Below are positions 9,142 to 18,882 of a stretch of 64,000 bases of DNA, in pieces (the first letter of the stretch is position 1; the number at the start of each line of letters is the position of its first letter). The stretch comes from Rhodococcus sp. 1168. GTDB taxonomy: Bacteria > Actinomycetota > Actinomycetes > Mycobacteriales > Mycobacteriaceae. Location of the stretch: assembly GCF_002091955.1 (NCBI RefSeq), contig NZ_MKKY01000072.1, forward strand, positions 1 through 64,000. The letters run 5' to 3'. The notes below the pieces were generated by a model. That model did not search any database, was not told the DNA's origin, and saw nothing but the letters and a program-made list of their open reading frames with translations. Both the position numbers and the translations under genes were made by a program.

Positions 9142-10404
9142 GTGACTGTCCCCGATTCGGCGTTCGCCAGGAATGTCAGCGCTGTGCGCGAGCGGGTGTC
9201 GAACGGTCCTAGTGGCGGCCGCAGAACTTTGTCCACTCGGCGACGCTTCGCGATGCTTGCCTTGTCCATCGGCGGCTTCGGCATCGGCACCACCGAGTTC
9301 GTGTCCATGGGCCTGTTGCCCGAAATTGCGACGACCATGAACGTCTCCGAGCCGAGCGCCGGACATCTCATCTCGGCCTACGCACTCGGAGTGGTCATCG
9401 GCGCCCCCGTCATCGCGATACTGGCGGCACGGGTACCTCGCCGGGTGTTGCTGCTCGCCTTGATGGCCGCATTCACCCTCGGCAACCTCGGCACGGTCTT
9501 CGCGCCGAGTTTCTACGAGTTGATGGCGTCGCGTGTCGTTGCGGGCCTCCCGCATGGCGCCTACTTCGGTGTCGCGGCGCTGGTCGCCGCGCACTTGGCG
9601 GAGCCCGGCAAACGTGCCAAAGCGGTAGCCATGGTCATGATGGGTCTGTCGATCGCCAACGTCGTCGGGGTGCCGGTGGCCACGTGGGTCGGGCAGTCCT
9701 TCGGATGGCGTAGTGCCTTCGGCATCGTGACGGTCATCGGTGCCGTGACGGTCGCCGCGATCGCTGCGTGGATACCTCGCCTGGACGCAATGCCCACCAC
9801 GCGGGCAATAACCGAGCTCGGTGCCTTGGGGCGTCCGCAAGTGTGGATGACGCTGATCATCGCCGTCGTCGGTTTCGGCGGGATGTTCGCCGTGTACACC
9901 TACATCGCAACCACTCTCACCGACGTCTCGGGCTTGTCGAAGGCTTTGGTTCCCGTTGCGCTGATGATTTACGGGCTCGGCATGGTCGCCGGCAACTATG
10001 CGGGTGGCCATATCGCGGACCGCATGCTGATTCGGGGGATGTACATCTCGTTGACCGCGATCGCCCTCAGTTTGTTCGGTTTCGTGTTCGCGGCGCAGAA
10101 CCCGTACACGGCCTTGCTGTTCGTGTTTCTGATCGGCGCATCCGGTTCGTCGATGGTGCCTGGTTTGCAGACCCGCCTCATGGACGTCGCAGCCGATGCA
10201 CAGACTCTTGCCGCCTCGCTCAACCATGCCGCGTTCAACCTTGCCAACGCGATCGGAGCAGCCGTCGGTGGTGCAGTGATTGCTGCCGGCTTCGGATACA
10301 CCGCTCCTGCGGCTGTCGGCGGTGTGTTGGCGCTCGCTGGCATGGGCGTGCTGACTGTCGCGGTGATGATGCAGAAGAAGTCCGACGCGAAAGCCGCGCT
10401 CTAG
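9142..10404 (+). CDS. MFS transporter, DHA1-type exporter
   Basis: The 420-residue protein has a basic N-terminal tail of about 33 residues, then 12 predicted membrane helices. The motif FGIGTTEFVSMGLLPEIA in helix 1 is characteristic of the AraJ/SotB and chloramphenicol-exporter (Cmx/CmlR) branch of DHA1 drug:proton antiporters. The loop ARVPRRVLLLALM matches the conserved motif A region between helices 2 and 3. It probably exports a small molecule by proton exchange; the substrate cannot be told from sequence. The GTG start has AAAAGG about 12 bases upstream. It stands alone, between icd and a two-component system. Confidence 0.88.
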   Translation: MTVPDSAFARNVSAVRERVSNGPSGGRRTLSTRRRFAMLALSIGGFGIGTTEFVSMGLLPEIATTMNVSEPSAGHLISAYALGVVIGAPVIAILAARVPRRVLLLALMAAFTLGNLGTVFAPSFYELMASRVVAGLPHGAYFGVAALVAAHLAEPGKRAKAVAMVMMGLSIANVVGVPVATWVGQSFGWRSAFGIVTVIGAVTVAAIAAWIPRLDAMPTTRAITELGALGRPQVWMTLIIAVVGFGGMFAVYTYIATTLTDVSGLSKALVPVALMIYGLGMVAGNYAGGHIADRMLIRGMYISLTAIALSLFGFVFAAQNPYTALLFVFLIGASGSSMVPGLQTRLMDVAADAQTLAASLNHAAFNLANAIGAAVGGAVIAAGFGYTAPAAVGGVLALAGMGVLTVAVMMQKKSDAKAAL

Positions 10405-10506
10405 CCGAGGCTCCGCCGGGCGGGTTGTGACTGTGCGGCGCGATCTTCACCGAACCTCCACATTTCCCGTCGTTCCCCTCCATAGCCGCCCTCTAGGGTC
10501 AGGGGC

Positions 10507-11181
10507 ATGAACCGCACAGTCCTGGTCGTCGACGACGAACCGACTATCTCCGACGCTCTTGCCGCGCGCCTGCGTGGTGAGGGCTTCGACGTCGTGACGG
10601 CTGCTGACGGTCCTACTGCAGTAGAGGTGTGCGCGAGAACTCGGCCCGACGTGGTGGTGCTCGATGTGATGCTGCCGGGCTTCGACGGGCTCGAGGTGTG
10701 TCGGCGAATTCAGGCGCAGCGCTCGGTGCCGGTCCTGATGCTCACCGCGAAGTCCGAGGAGACCGACATGTTGGTCGGCTTGGGTGTCGGTGCGGACGAC
10801 TACTTGTCGAAGCCCTTCAGCATGCGCGAGTTGGTTGCCCGCGTTCATGCGCTCGTCCGGCGCTCGGAACGCACGATGGTCGAGGAATCCGCTCCCACGT
10901 GTATCGGTTCCATTCGGATCGATCACGATGCACGCCGAGTCTCGGGCATCGACGGTGAAATTCATTTGACACGAACCGAATTCGACATTCTGAGCTACCT
11001 TGCCTCTCGGCCCCGGACCGCCGTCGGCCGTGACACGCTGCTGGCAGAGTTGTGGGGATGGGAGGACTCGGCGAGCAGTCGTACCGTCGACAGCCATGTG
11101 AAGGCATTGCGACGCAAGCTCGGTGGCGACCTCATCAGGACCGTGCACGGCGTCGGCTATGCGTTGGAGGTGCCGCGATGA
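10507..11181 (+). CDS. OmpR/PhoB-family response regulator
   Basis: The 224-residue protein has a receiver domain (about 1-118) with acidic pocket D9/D10, phospho-acceptor D53 in VLDVMLPG and switch Lys102 in LSKPF. A winged-helix DNA-binding domain (about 125-222) follows, with the ending RTVDSHVKALRRKLG and RTVHGVGYALE typical of OmpR. Its ATGA overlap with the histidine kinase shows they form a cognate pair. A fragment of a related regulator survives at 13763-13838. Confidence 0.95.
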   Translation: MNRTVLVVDDEPTISDALAARLRGEGFDVVTAADGPTAVEVCARTRPDVVVLDVMLPGFDGLEVCRRIQAQRSVPVLMLTAKSEETDMLVGLGVGADDYLSKPFSMRELVARVHALVRRSERTMVEESAPTCIGSIRIDHDARRVSGIDGEIHLTRTEFDILSYLASRPRTAVGRDTLLAELWGWEDSASSRTVDSHVKALRRKLGGDLIRTVHGVGYALEVPR

Positions 11182-12179
11182 TCTCTGTGACCAGCGTATT
11201 CGCATCGATGACGCGCAGGTTGCCGCGCCCGCTCGATCCGCTGGGTTCGTTCAAGTTGAAGGTGTCCTTGATCGTCGGGTTGGTGCTGGCGGCGGCAAGT
11301 ATCACGTTCTGGTTCGGGGCGGGTTGGCAGTTTCGCTATGCGTTGCTCGCAGCACTCGTCATCTCGTTGGTGGCGACGCAGGTTGTGGCGCACGGGATGA
11401 CCTCGCCGTTGCGAGACATGACCGTGGCCGCGGGAGCGATGGCGCGAGGAGACTATTCGAGACGGGTGCGCGCTACCTCTCGGGATGAGATCGGGCAGCT
11501 CGCTGCGGCCTTCAACACGATGTCGACAGACCTCGAAGCGGCCGAGAAGTATCGACGAGAGCTGATCGGCAACGTCTCGCACGAACTGAAGACCCCTATC
11601 GCTGCGTTGCGAGCGGTACTGGAGAACCTGGTCGACGGGGTCAGTGAACCCGATCCCGCAATCCTGTCCGTTGCACTGCGGCAGACGGAAAAGCTCGGTG
11701 ACCTCGTGACCGAGCTACTCGATCTGTCGCGGTTGGAAGCAGGAGTACTTGCTCTCCGCGAAGAGCGGTTCCTCGTGTACGACTTCCTGGCGGACACGAC
11801 GAAGGGGCAACCCCGCGTCCATCTCGATGTGGTGCCGCCGAGCCTGTCGATCGTCGCCGACAGAGCTCGACTGACCCAGGTCGTGAACAACCTGGTGGAC
11901 AACGCCGTTCGGCACGCGCCCTCTGGAACGGATGTCGCTCTCTCGGTTCGGCAGGTCGGTGGCCGACTTCTGTTCGACGTGGTCGACGACGGCCCGGGTA
12001 TCGCACCCGAAGAACGGTCGAGGGTGTTCGACCGGTTCACTCGCGGTGGCTCCACCGATGGCGGCACCGGGCTGGGTCTGACGATCGCCCGCTGGGCGAC
12101 CGAATTACACGGCGGCACAATCGAAGTGCTCGATCGCAGTCCCGGATGTCATATCCGGGTATCCATTCCTTGTAACTGA
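11178..12179 (+). CDS. Sensor histidine kinase (HAMP type)
   Basis: The 333-residue membrane kinase has two close transmembrane helices (about 29-47 and 54-72) with almost no extracytoplasmic loop, then a HAMP domain (about 72-125). The H-box NVSHELKTP carries phospho-accepting His135. The catalytic domain has the N-box NNLVDNAVRHA, DDGPG and GGTGLGLT. The lack of a periplasmic sensor suggests it detects signals in the membrane or through a partner, perhaps the DUF4153 protein encoded just downstream. It starts at the ATG overlapping the regulator stop by four bases. Confidence 0.94.
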   Translation: MISVTSVFASMTRRLPRPLDPLGSFKLKVSLIVGLVLAAASITFWFGAGWQFRYALLAALVISLVATQVVAHGMTSPLRDMTVAAGAMARGDYSRRVRATSRDEIGQLAAAFNTMSTDLEAAEKYRRELIGNVSHELKTPIAALRAVLENLVDGVSEPDPAILSVALRQTEKLGDLVTELLDLSRLEAGVLALREERFLVYDFLADTTKGQPRVHLDVVPPSLSIVADRARLTQVVNNLVDNAVRHAPSGTDVALSVRQVGGRLLFDVVDDGPGIAPEERSRVFDRFTRGGSTDGGTGLGLTIARWATELHGGTIEVLDRSPGCHIRVSIPCN

Positions 12180-12259
12180 AACAGAAATCAGCTCACCACC
12201 ACCGCGGCTTACCAGTGCCGTGGAGCTCTGTCATGCCTGCAACAGAAAGAGGTCTTCTC

Positions 12260-13738
12260 GTGATCATCGTAGACAAGCCCGAAGCCGTTGTGAGAAAGCA
12301 GAACTGGTCCCTGTGGCCACGTCGAGTCTGGCCGCCGCGCCGTTACGCAGCAGCGCCGCGCAATGTCTTGATCGGCGCGCTGGTCGTCGGGTGCATCGGT
12401 GCGGTCGTTCTCGGTGATCGCGGGATCGGCTACCCCATCACTGCCGTAGCGATCATCTTCGCGGCACTGCGTGCATCGAAGGGCGCACCGACGCGGTGGC
12501 AGATGGTCGGTGCTGTCGGAGTCGTCGCCCTGAGTTCGGTCGCTGCATTCCGTGCAGCAGAGTGGCTCGTGACGCTCGCCGTCGTAATGGCCGTGCTCGT
12601 CGCCGGGGTCGTGCTCTCCCGCTCGTGGACGTGGACAGGGGTCGCTCTCGGTGCACTGCTTCCCCTGCTGGTGCCGGCACGCGTACTGCGTTGGTGCACC
12701 CGCGGATCGCGCCGGATCGACATGCGGGGACTTGCGCCTGGTCGAATATTTCGCGTCGCCGCCACGACGGCCGTCCTGTTCCTCGTCTTCGCAGGTCTTT
12801 TCGCCGGAGCCGACCCGCAGTTCGCCGACGTCCTGTCCAGTGCGACACCTACAGTACGATTCGGCAGCGGGTTCACCCGAATTCTCCTCTTCGCACTGGT
12901 AGCCGCGGGGACTCTCGCGGTGTCGTACGTCGTCGCAAATCCGCCTCGATTCGATGATTTGGCCCGGCCGAGCGCGGGGTCACTCCGGCTGTGGGAGTGG
13001 GCTGTCCCGCTGGGATCGTTGGTCGTTCTGTTCACGATGTTCGTCTTCGTTCAGCTCCGAACCCTGTTCGGTGGGCAAGCACACGTCAGGACGACCGACG
13101 GATTGACCAACGCCGAATATGCACGCCAGGGGTTCTGGCAGCTTCTCGCGGTGACGGTCCTGACTTTGCTGGTGCTTGCGGTCACGATCCGAAAGGCGTC
13201 CCGCGTGTCCGGATCCGACCGCCTTGCACTGCGTCTGCTGCTGGGCGTGCTCTGCGCACTGTCCTTGGTGATCGTCGGATCGGCACTTCATCGTATGTCT
13301 CTGTACGAACAGCAATACGGATATACGACATTGAGGGTGTTCGTCACCGCGGTGGAATTGTGGCTCGGATCGGTGTTCGTCCTCCTGATGGCCACCGGAG
13401 TGTCGATGTCCGGCCGATGGCTACCCCGCGCGGTTGTGGGAAGTGCAGTTCTGACCGTCCTCGCGTTGGCAGTGATCAACCCCGACGCCTACATCGCTCG
13501 GCAGAACGTGGATCGCTTCGAGCAGACAGGAAAGATCGACACGACATATCTTTCACGTCTGTCCGCCGACGCCACCGAAGAACTCGACCGACTCGAAGAG
13601 CCTTATCGCAGTTGCGCGATCGGCAGAGCCGTCGCAGCGGAGTCGAGTTGGAATGAATGGAATCTGGCCGAGGACAATGCCCGTCGCATACTGACCGTAC
13701 AACGGCAACGACAGTGCACAGACCATGCAGTCCGGTGA
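12260..13738 (+). CDS. DUF4153 multi-pass membrane protein
   Basis: The protein has about 492 residues and roughly ten to twelve hydrophobic helices, among them VLIGALVVGCIGAVVLG near the N-terminus. A conserved-looking patch FAGLFAGADPQFADVLSS and a soluble C-terminal tail rich in Glu and Arg complete it. This matches the DUF4153 (formerly DUF4173) family often linked to OmpR-type two-component systems. I chose GTG 12260-12262 because AAAGAGG lies seven bases upstream; an ATG at 12233 is possible. Its job is unknown. Being about 80 bp behind the kinase, it may be a target or co-sensor. Confidence 0.8.
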   Translation: MIIVDKPEAVVRKQNWSLWPRRVWPPRRYAAAPRNVLIGALVVGCIGAVVLGDRGIGYPITAVAIIFAALRASKGAPTRWQMVGAVGVVALSSVAAFRAAEWLVTLAVVMAVLVAGVVLSRSWTWTGVALGALLPLLVPARVLRWCTRGSRRIDMRGLAPGRIFRVAATTAVLFLVFAGLFAGADPQFADVLSSATPTVRFGSGFTRILLFALVAAGTLAVSYVVANPPRFDDLARPSAGSLRLWEWAVPLGSLVVLFTMFVFVQLRTLFGGQAHVRTTDGLTNAEYARQGFWQLLAVTVLTLLVLAVTIRKASRVSGSDRLALRLLLGVLCALSLVIVGSALHRMSLYEQQYGYTTLRVFVTAVELWLGSVFVLLMATGVSMSGRWLPRAVVGSAVLTVLALAVINPDAYIARQNVDRFEQTGKIDTTYLSRLSADATEELDRLEEPYRSCAIGRAVAAESSWNEWNLAEDNARRILTVQRQRQCTDHAVR

Positions 13739-13754
13739 CATCTCGAAGCGTCGA

Positions 13755-13838
13755 ACTATGCCCTGCGTGGTGAGGGCTTCGACACGCTGATTGCTGCTGA
13801 CGGTTCCACTGCAGTGAGTGTGTGCGCGAGAGTTCGGT
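13755..13838 (+). pseudogene. Vestigial response-regulator receiver fragment
   Basis: Codons 13763-13837 read LRGEGFDTLIAADGSTAVSV followed by CARVR. They align without gaps to residues 22-46 of the regulator at 10507-11181 (LRGEGFDVVTAADGPTAVEV, then CARTR). Nucleotide identity is also high over about 75 bases. No start, phospho-acceptor Asp or DNA-binding domain is present and the frame decays after 13840. I read it as the remnant of a duplicated or paralogous OmpR regulator gene. Confidence 0.65.
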
Positions 13839-13991
13839 CGTCAAGTCCCACGGCGCACAGCAAAATATGCCCACCGCCGCTGTCCCACAAACGCCGGAGG
13901 ATGTACTCCTGGCCAGCATGTGTGGCGGCAGTCTGGCGACGTCTCATGGACCGTTCCTTGGAACAACCACCGAGGACCCGAGTTTCTCGGC

Positions 13992-14276
13992 TCAGACAGG
14001 CGCGATGTCCGCCACGCGTGCTCGTGGGCTGCCCTCGAGTGCAGGAGACTTGGCCGGATCCGACCACACCTGAGTCTCCAGGAACTGCTGAAAGCGCTGC
14101 GCGGCTTCGACAGTGGCGAACTCGAGGTCGATGAATACGTAGTGAGGGTCGTCGATGGGCTGCATGATTTTCTCGGCAAGTACGCCGCCATCTTTACGCC
14201 GCTCCGCGAACCGCCCGAAGGCGTCGTTCCAGGTGTCGAAGTCGGTGATGGAATGCTCGATACGCAGGGTGGCCAT
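13992..14276 (-). CDS. Small ABM-like dimeric alpha/beta barrel protein
   Basis: The 94-residue protein starts at ATG 14274-14276 with GGAGG six bases upstream. It reads MATLRIEHSITDFDTWNDAF and has a predicted beta-alpha-beta-beta-alpha pattern, with YVFIDLEFATVEAAQRFQQF in the middle. This resembles antibiotic-biosynthesis monooxygenase or cyclase-like ferredoxin folds common in actinobacteria. No catalytic residue can be assigned. It is flanked by an accessory stretch and has no operon partner. Confidence 0.7.
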   Translation of the reverse strand: MATLRIEHSITDFDTWNDAFGRFAERRKDGGVLAEKIMQPIDDPHYVFIDLEFATVEAAQRFQQFLETQVWSDPAKSPALEGSPRARVADIAPV

Positions 14277-14541
14277 GGTACCTCCGTAATGTGCGTTGGG
14301 CGCTGCTCTCGATACTAGCGCCGAATCACCCCTGTGGAGTCGTCGCCGATGTGGTGCCACCTGTCCAGCAGAACGGGTGAAAGGGGCCTCGCTTCGCCAG
14401 GAACCGAAACAGGGCATGTGTTCGAGTGTGGTTTCACCAGCGGTCGTTGGGGTCTTCCGGAGATACCGTTGAGCAAGTATGGTCGAGACTCGCTTCTGGG
14501 ATGCATCACTGCTTCACGACTGAATGTGGAAGGGGAGCCGA

Positions 14542-14829
14542 GTGAAGTTCCTCCACCTCGCTGCGACCTACCTCGTTCTACTCGTGGTGCTGGCGACGGT
14601 CCAAGATTCGTTGTTCGCTGCCGCATTCGGACTCGTGCTCGCAGCCGTCGTCGTCACAGTCGTGGTGATCTCGGGTCGGCGCGGTCTCATTCTCCTGCTT
14701 TCACGGACCGATCACGGCCCCGACCACGAGCAACGTCGACTTCGCGGGTCCTTCCGTAGACAGTATCGGCCCGACGAGCCAGGTCGGCCTATGCCGCGAG
14801 CACCCGGTTCCGTGGTGGGGGCACTCTGA
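14542..14829 (+). CDS. Small membrane protein, DUF6412-like
   Basis: The 95-residue protein has two hydrophobic helices (about residues 3-19 and 23-46). A basic tail follows with the segment FRRQYRPDEPGRPMPRAPG, which I recall from the DUF6412 family. The GTG at 14542-14544 is preceded by GGGGAG at a good distance. It lies 63 bp upstream of the ABC ATPase gene and may form one unit with it. Function unknown. Confidence 0.65.
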   Translation: MKFLHLAATYLVLLVVLATVQDSLFAAAFGLVLAAVVVTVVVISGRRGLILLLSRTDHGPDHEQRRLRGSFRRQYRPDEPGRPMPRAPGSVVGAL

Positions 14830-14892
14830 GTCGTCGAGTTCTCCCACTCCTTCGCTTTTGTGCACTTGCGAGGAATCCACGGGAGAATTCGT

Positions 14893-15519
14893 ATGCTTGT
14901 CATTACCAACGCCACCAGGCGTTTCGGTTCGCTGACCGTGTTCGGTGGCATCAATTTCAGGGTCGACGAAGGTAGCGCGTGCGCGATAGTCGGGTCCAAC
15001 GGTTCCGGGAAAACGACCCTGCTGCGATGCATAGCAGGAGCGGATAGGCTTGACGAGGGCACGATTTCGCTCTTCGGTGACAACGTCGACGAATCTTCAC
15101 CGGTCTTCCGAACTCGAGTAGCGTCCGTCCTCGACGACCGGGGCACGTTTCCGCATCTGTCGGTCAGCGAACATCTCCAATTGGTCGCAGCTGCTCATGG
15201 TGCCAGGAACTCGTTCGAAGTTGCAACGGAAATTCTCGAGGCAGTGGGACTCGGTCGGGCCGCCGACCAGCTGCCCGTCACATTATCCAGCGGCCAGAAA
15301 CGCCGGCTTGCACTGGGATCGGCTTTCGTGCGACCGCGCAAGATGCTTGTTCTGGACGAACCAGAACAACGCCTCGACGCCGCCGGCAAGAAGTGGCTCG
15401 CGTCCGCGCTCGTCAGGGAGAAGCAGTCGGGCTGCATCATTGTGATGGCCTCGCACGATCGCGCACTCGTCGATGCCGTTGCGGATACGACTATGGACGG
15501 TGACGTATGGCCACGATAG
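14893..15519 (+). CDS. ABC transporter ATP-binding protein
   Basis: A 208-residue nucleotide-binding domain with Walker A GSNGSGKTT (about residues 37-45), Q-loop region, signature-like LSSGQKRRLALG, and Walker B KMLVLDEPEQRLD. It would power the membrane protein encoded next, with which it overlaps by 13 bases. The ATG at 14893 has GGGAG ten bases upstream. The signature is LSSGQ, not LSGGQ. Substrate and direction are unknown; a single NBD with a long integral partner fits an ABC-2-type exporter. Confidence 0.9.
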   Translation: MLVITNATRRFGSLTVFGGINFRVDEGSACAIVGSNGSGKTTLLRCIAGADRLDEGTISLFGDNVDESSPVFRTRVASVLDDRGTFPHLSVSEHLQLVAAAHGARNSFEVATEILEAVGLGRAADQLPVTLSSGQKRRLALGSAFVRPRKMLVLDEPEQRLDAAGKKWLASALVREKQSGCIIVMASHDRALVDAVADTTMDGDVWPR

Positions 15520-16895
15520 TGCTCACGGCATCGCATCCGTCCGCGGCGTCGATTCGCCGTCGGATCCGCGGGTGGCGCCGGGAACGTCAGCCGATCGACC
15601 TAGGTGATCACCTGACGGTGTGGGGGCTACCGATCTTCGTCGGTGCCGGGTTGCTCTGGTGGCTGATCGGGCACGAATCGGGAGCCATGTCCTTCTCCAA
15701 TGCTCTACCTGGTGGTGCGGCGAAAGTCGAGGTCGAGGTCGGGTTCGGTATCACGATGATCGCCTTCGCCGCTCTGATGAAGGCAATCTCGGAACTCGGT
15801 CCACTCGCGATCGGTTCTACGAACAGGCATTGGCTCTACTCATCTCCGGTCTCTCGCGGAGCGCTGTTGGCACCTCGATTCGCGATGTCCACCACATTCG
15901 GTGCGATCGGCGGGCTTGTTCTGGTACGAATGTCGACGCTGTTCACCACAACCCCGGTTCCATGGTGGTGGTGTGGCCTTCTCGGTGCGGCGCTCGGCGC
16001 GGGATCAGTCGGATTCGGTGTCGTTCGACAGCAGGACAGGCATGCCGCCACGCTCTATCGAGTGGCAATTTCAATGATTGCTTCGATCGGAGCGATCTGT
16101 TGTGCGGGGGTGTTCCCTTCGACCCCGAGAGTTTCGCCGCACGTTGCGCTCGCTCTCGCTGTCGGCGCGATCGTCGCATCGGGGGTCGGAGTAGCACTCG
16201 GGGCATACCGCTTGCGCCACTTGGACGCTGTCTCCCTGAGCGCCGGATCGGACCTGCTCACCGCCCTGCGTGCATCGACGACCATGATCGACGGTTCGAT
16301 ACTGTCCGCCGAGTTGGCATCCAGGACGTGGCGACTGATGGGCTCGGCACCCTCACGCCGTTTTCGCTGGAACGGCGCAAAAGCGCTGATCGAAGCAGAC
16401 TTTCGCCGTGTCCATCGCGATCGTGGGGCGGTTCGCCTGCTCGGTTACATGTGCGTTCTGCCGTATGTGTCCGGTGCGACGGTCAGCGCGGCGGCGATTC
16501 CCGTCGTGGTGCTCTTGTGCGCGGTGACGGTCGCCGGCCGGTTCGGGCGAGGGTTGCGAGATGTGAATGCGTCGAACACGTTTCGAGCGGTGTTCGGAGG
16601 TAGCGACGCCGGGATCAGGATGGCGCATCTAGCGGTACCGGCTGCGGCAGTCTCGATCCTTTTCATGGTGTGCCTACCGATTCTCTGGCACGCTTCCGTG
16701 ATCGCGGTGACGATCATCCCGGTAGTTGCGCTGCTGGCGCTCTACAGATCGACGAGTCGGCCGCCACTCGATTACGGTGGCCTGATCCTCACGACGCCGT
16801 TCGGCCAGATTCCGGTGGACATGATCCGTCAACTCATGCGGGGACCGCTCGTCGTCGCTGCGGCAGCATTCCTGCAATTTGCTGTCGGTATGTGA
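15507..16895 (+). CDS. Multi-pass membrane protein, DUF6297-type ABC permease
   Basis: The 462-residue protein has about ten hydrophobic segments and a soluble basic region in the middle (around LMGSAPSRRFRWNGAKALIE). The start overlaps the ABC ATPase by 13 bases, which argues strongly that it is the transporter's membrane part. I assign DUF6297 from memory of similar actinobacterial pairs. No substrate-specific residues can be named. Confidence 0.72.
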   Translation: MATIVLTASHPSAASIRRRIRGWRRERQPIDLGDHLTVWGLPIFVGAGLLWWLIGHESGAMSFSNALPGGAAKVEVEVGFGITMIAFAALMKAISELGPLAIGSTNRHWLYSSPVSRGALLAPRFAMSTTFGAIGGLVLVRMSTLFTTTPVPWWWCGLLGAALGAGSVGFGVVRQQDRHAATLYRVAISMIASIGAICCAGVFPSTPRVSPHVALALAVGAIVASGVGVALGAYRLRHLDAVSLSAGSDLLTALRASTTMIDGSILSAELASRTWRLMGSAPSRRFRWNGAKALIEADFRRVHRDRGAVRLLGYMCVLPYVSGATVSAAAIPVVVLLCAVTVAGRFGRGLRDVNASNTFRAVFGGSDAGIRMAHLAVPAAAVSILFMVCLPILWHASVIAVTIIPVVALLALYRSTSRPPLDYGGLILTTPFGQIPVDMIRQLMRGPLVVAAAAFLQFAVGM

Positions 16896-16948
16896 AGCGA
16901 TGGTGGCGGTGACTTCGAGTGTCACAGGGCTCGGATACGGTGCCCCAC

Positions 16949-17755
16949 GTGCCTATCACCGTATCCACAGTCAATGTCAACGGAATCCGTGCGGCCTCGC
17001 GTAAAGGAATGTTGCCATGGTTGGAGGCGACCGAAGCCGACGTGATCTGCCTGCAGGAGACCCGTGCGAACGACGGCGAGTTGACCAAGGCGCTGGCACC
17101 CGCATTGGACAGTGGCTGGCATCTGGCGTCGGCAGAGCCGTCGACCAAAGGCAGGAACGGTGTTGCCATTCTCTCGCGTACCGCTCCGGACGCCGTTCGT
17201 GTCGGGATCGACGCCGAGGAGTTTGCAGAGTCCGGCCGCTACATCGAGGCGGACTTTGCCGACGTGACGGTGGCCAGTCTGTATCTGCCGTCCGGTGAGG
17301 TCGGAACCGAGCGCCAGGATGAAAAGGAACGTTTCATGGCGGTCTTCGCGAAGTATCTCGCGAAGACGGCGACGTCCGCGATCGCCGAAGACCGCGATGT
17401 CCTCGTGTGCGGAGACTGGAATATCGCGCCCACCGAACTCGATATCAAAGCGTGGAAGACCAACCGCAAGAAGTCCGGATTTCTACCCGAGGAGCGCGAG
17501 TGGGTGGCCGCACTCCTTGCCCCGACGTCCCCATGGACCGACGTCGTGCGCGAGCTCAACCCTGAGGTCGAGGGCCCGTACAGCTGGTGGTCGTATCGAG
17601 GCAAGGCCTTCGACAACGATGCGGGCTGGCGGATCGACTACCAGTTGGCAACGCCTTCACTGGCCGAGCGCGCCAAGGACGCCGTCACCGAACGCGCCGA
17701 GGCATACGACCAGCGTTGGTCCGACCATGCCCCGGTCACCGTTCGCTACCGCTAG
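16949..17755 (+). CDS. xthA: Exodeoxyribonuclease III (AP endonuclease)
   Basis: This Mg-dependent DNA repair nuclease of the EEP family cleaves at abasic sites and removes 3' blocking groups. Motifs are STVNVNGIRAA, ICLQETRA with the metal-binding Glu, GRNGVAILSR, CGDWNIAPTELD with Asp/Asn, and WRIDYQLATP plus RWSDHAPV with the catalytic Asp-His. I chose GTG 16949-16951, giving MPITVSTVN as in homologues. GTGs at 16940 and 16919 would add 3 or 10 residues. Length about 268 fits. Confidence 0.94.
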   Translation: MPITVSTVNVNGIRAASRKGMLPWLEATEADVICLQETRANDGELTKALAPALDSGWHLASAEPSTKGRNGVAILSRTAPDAVRVGIDAEEFAESGRYIEADFADVTVASLYLPSGEVGTERQDEKERFMAVFAKYLAKTATSAIAEDRDVLVCGDWNIAPTELDIKAWKTNRKKSGFLPEEREWVAALLAPTSPWTDVVRELNPEVEGPYSWWSYRGKAFDNDAGWRIDYQLATPSLAERAKDAVTERAEAYDQRWSDHAPVTVRYR

Positions 17756-18841
<1,086 letters not shown>

Positions 18842-18882
18842 CAGCGTCGGGAACACCGACGAGGCCAGCGACAGGCGAGAGG

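Noticed and set aside
13756..14067. A 103-codon minus-strand frame downstream of the DUF4153 gene
   Set aside because: It is antisense to the response-regulator fossil and overlaps the end of the ABM-like gene. No start signal or recognisable fold.
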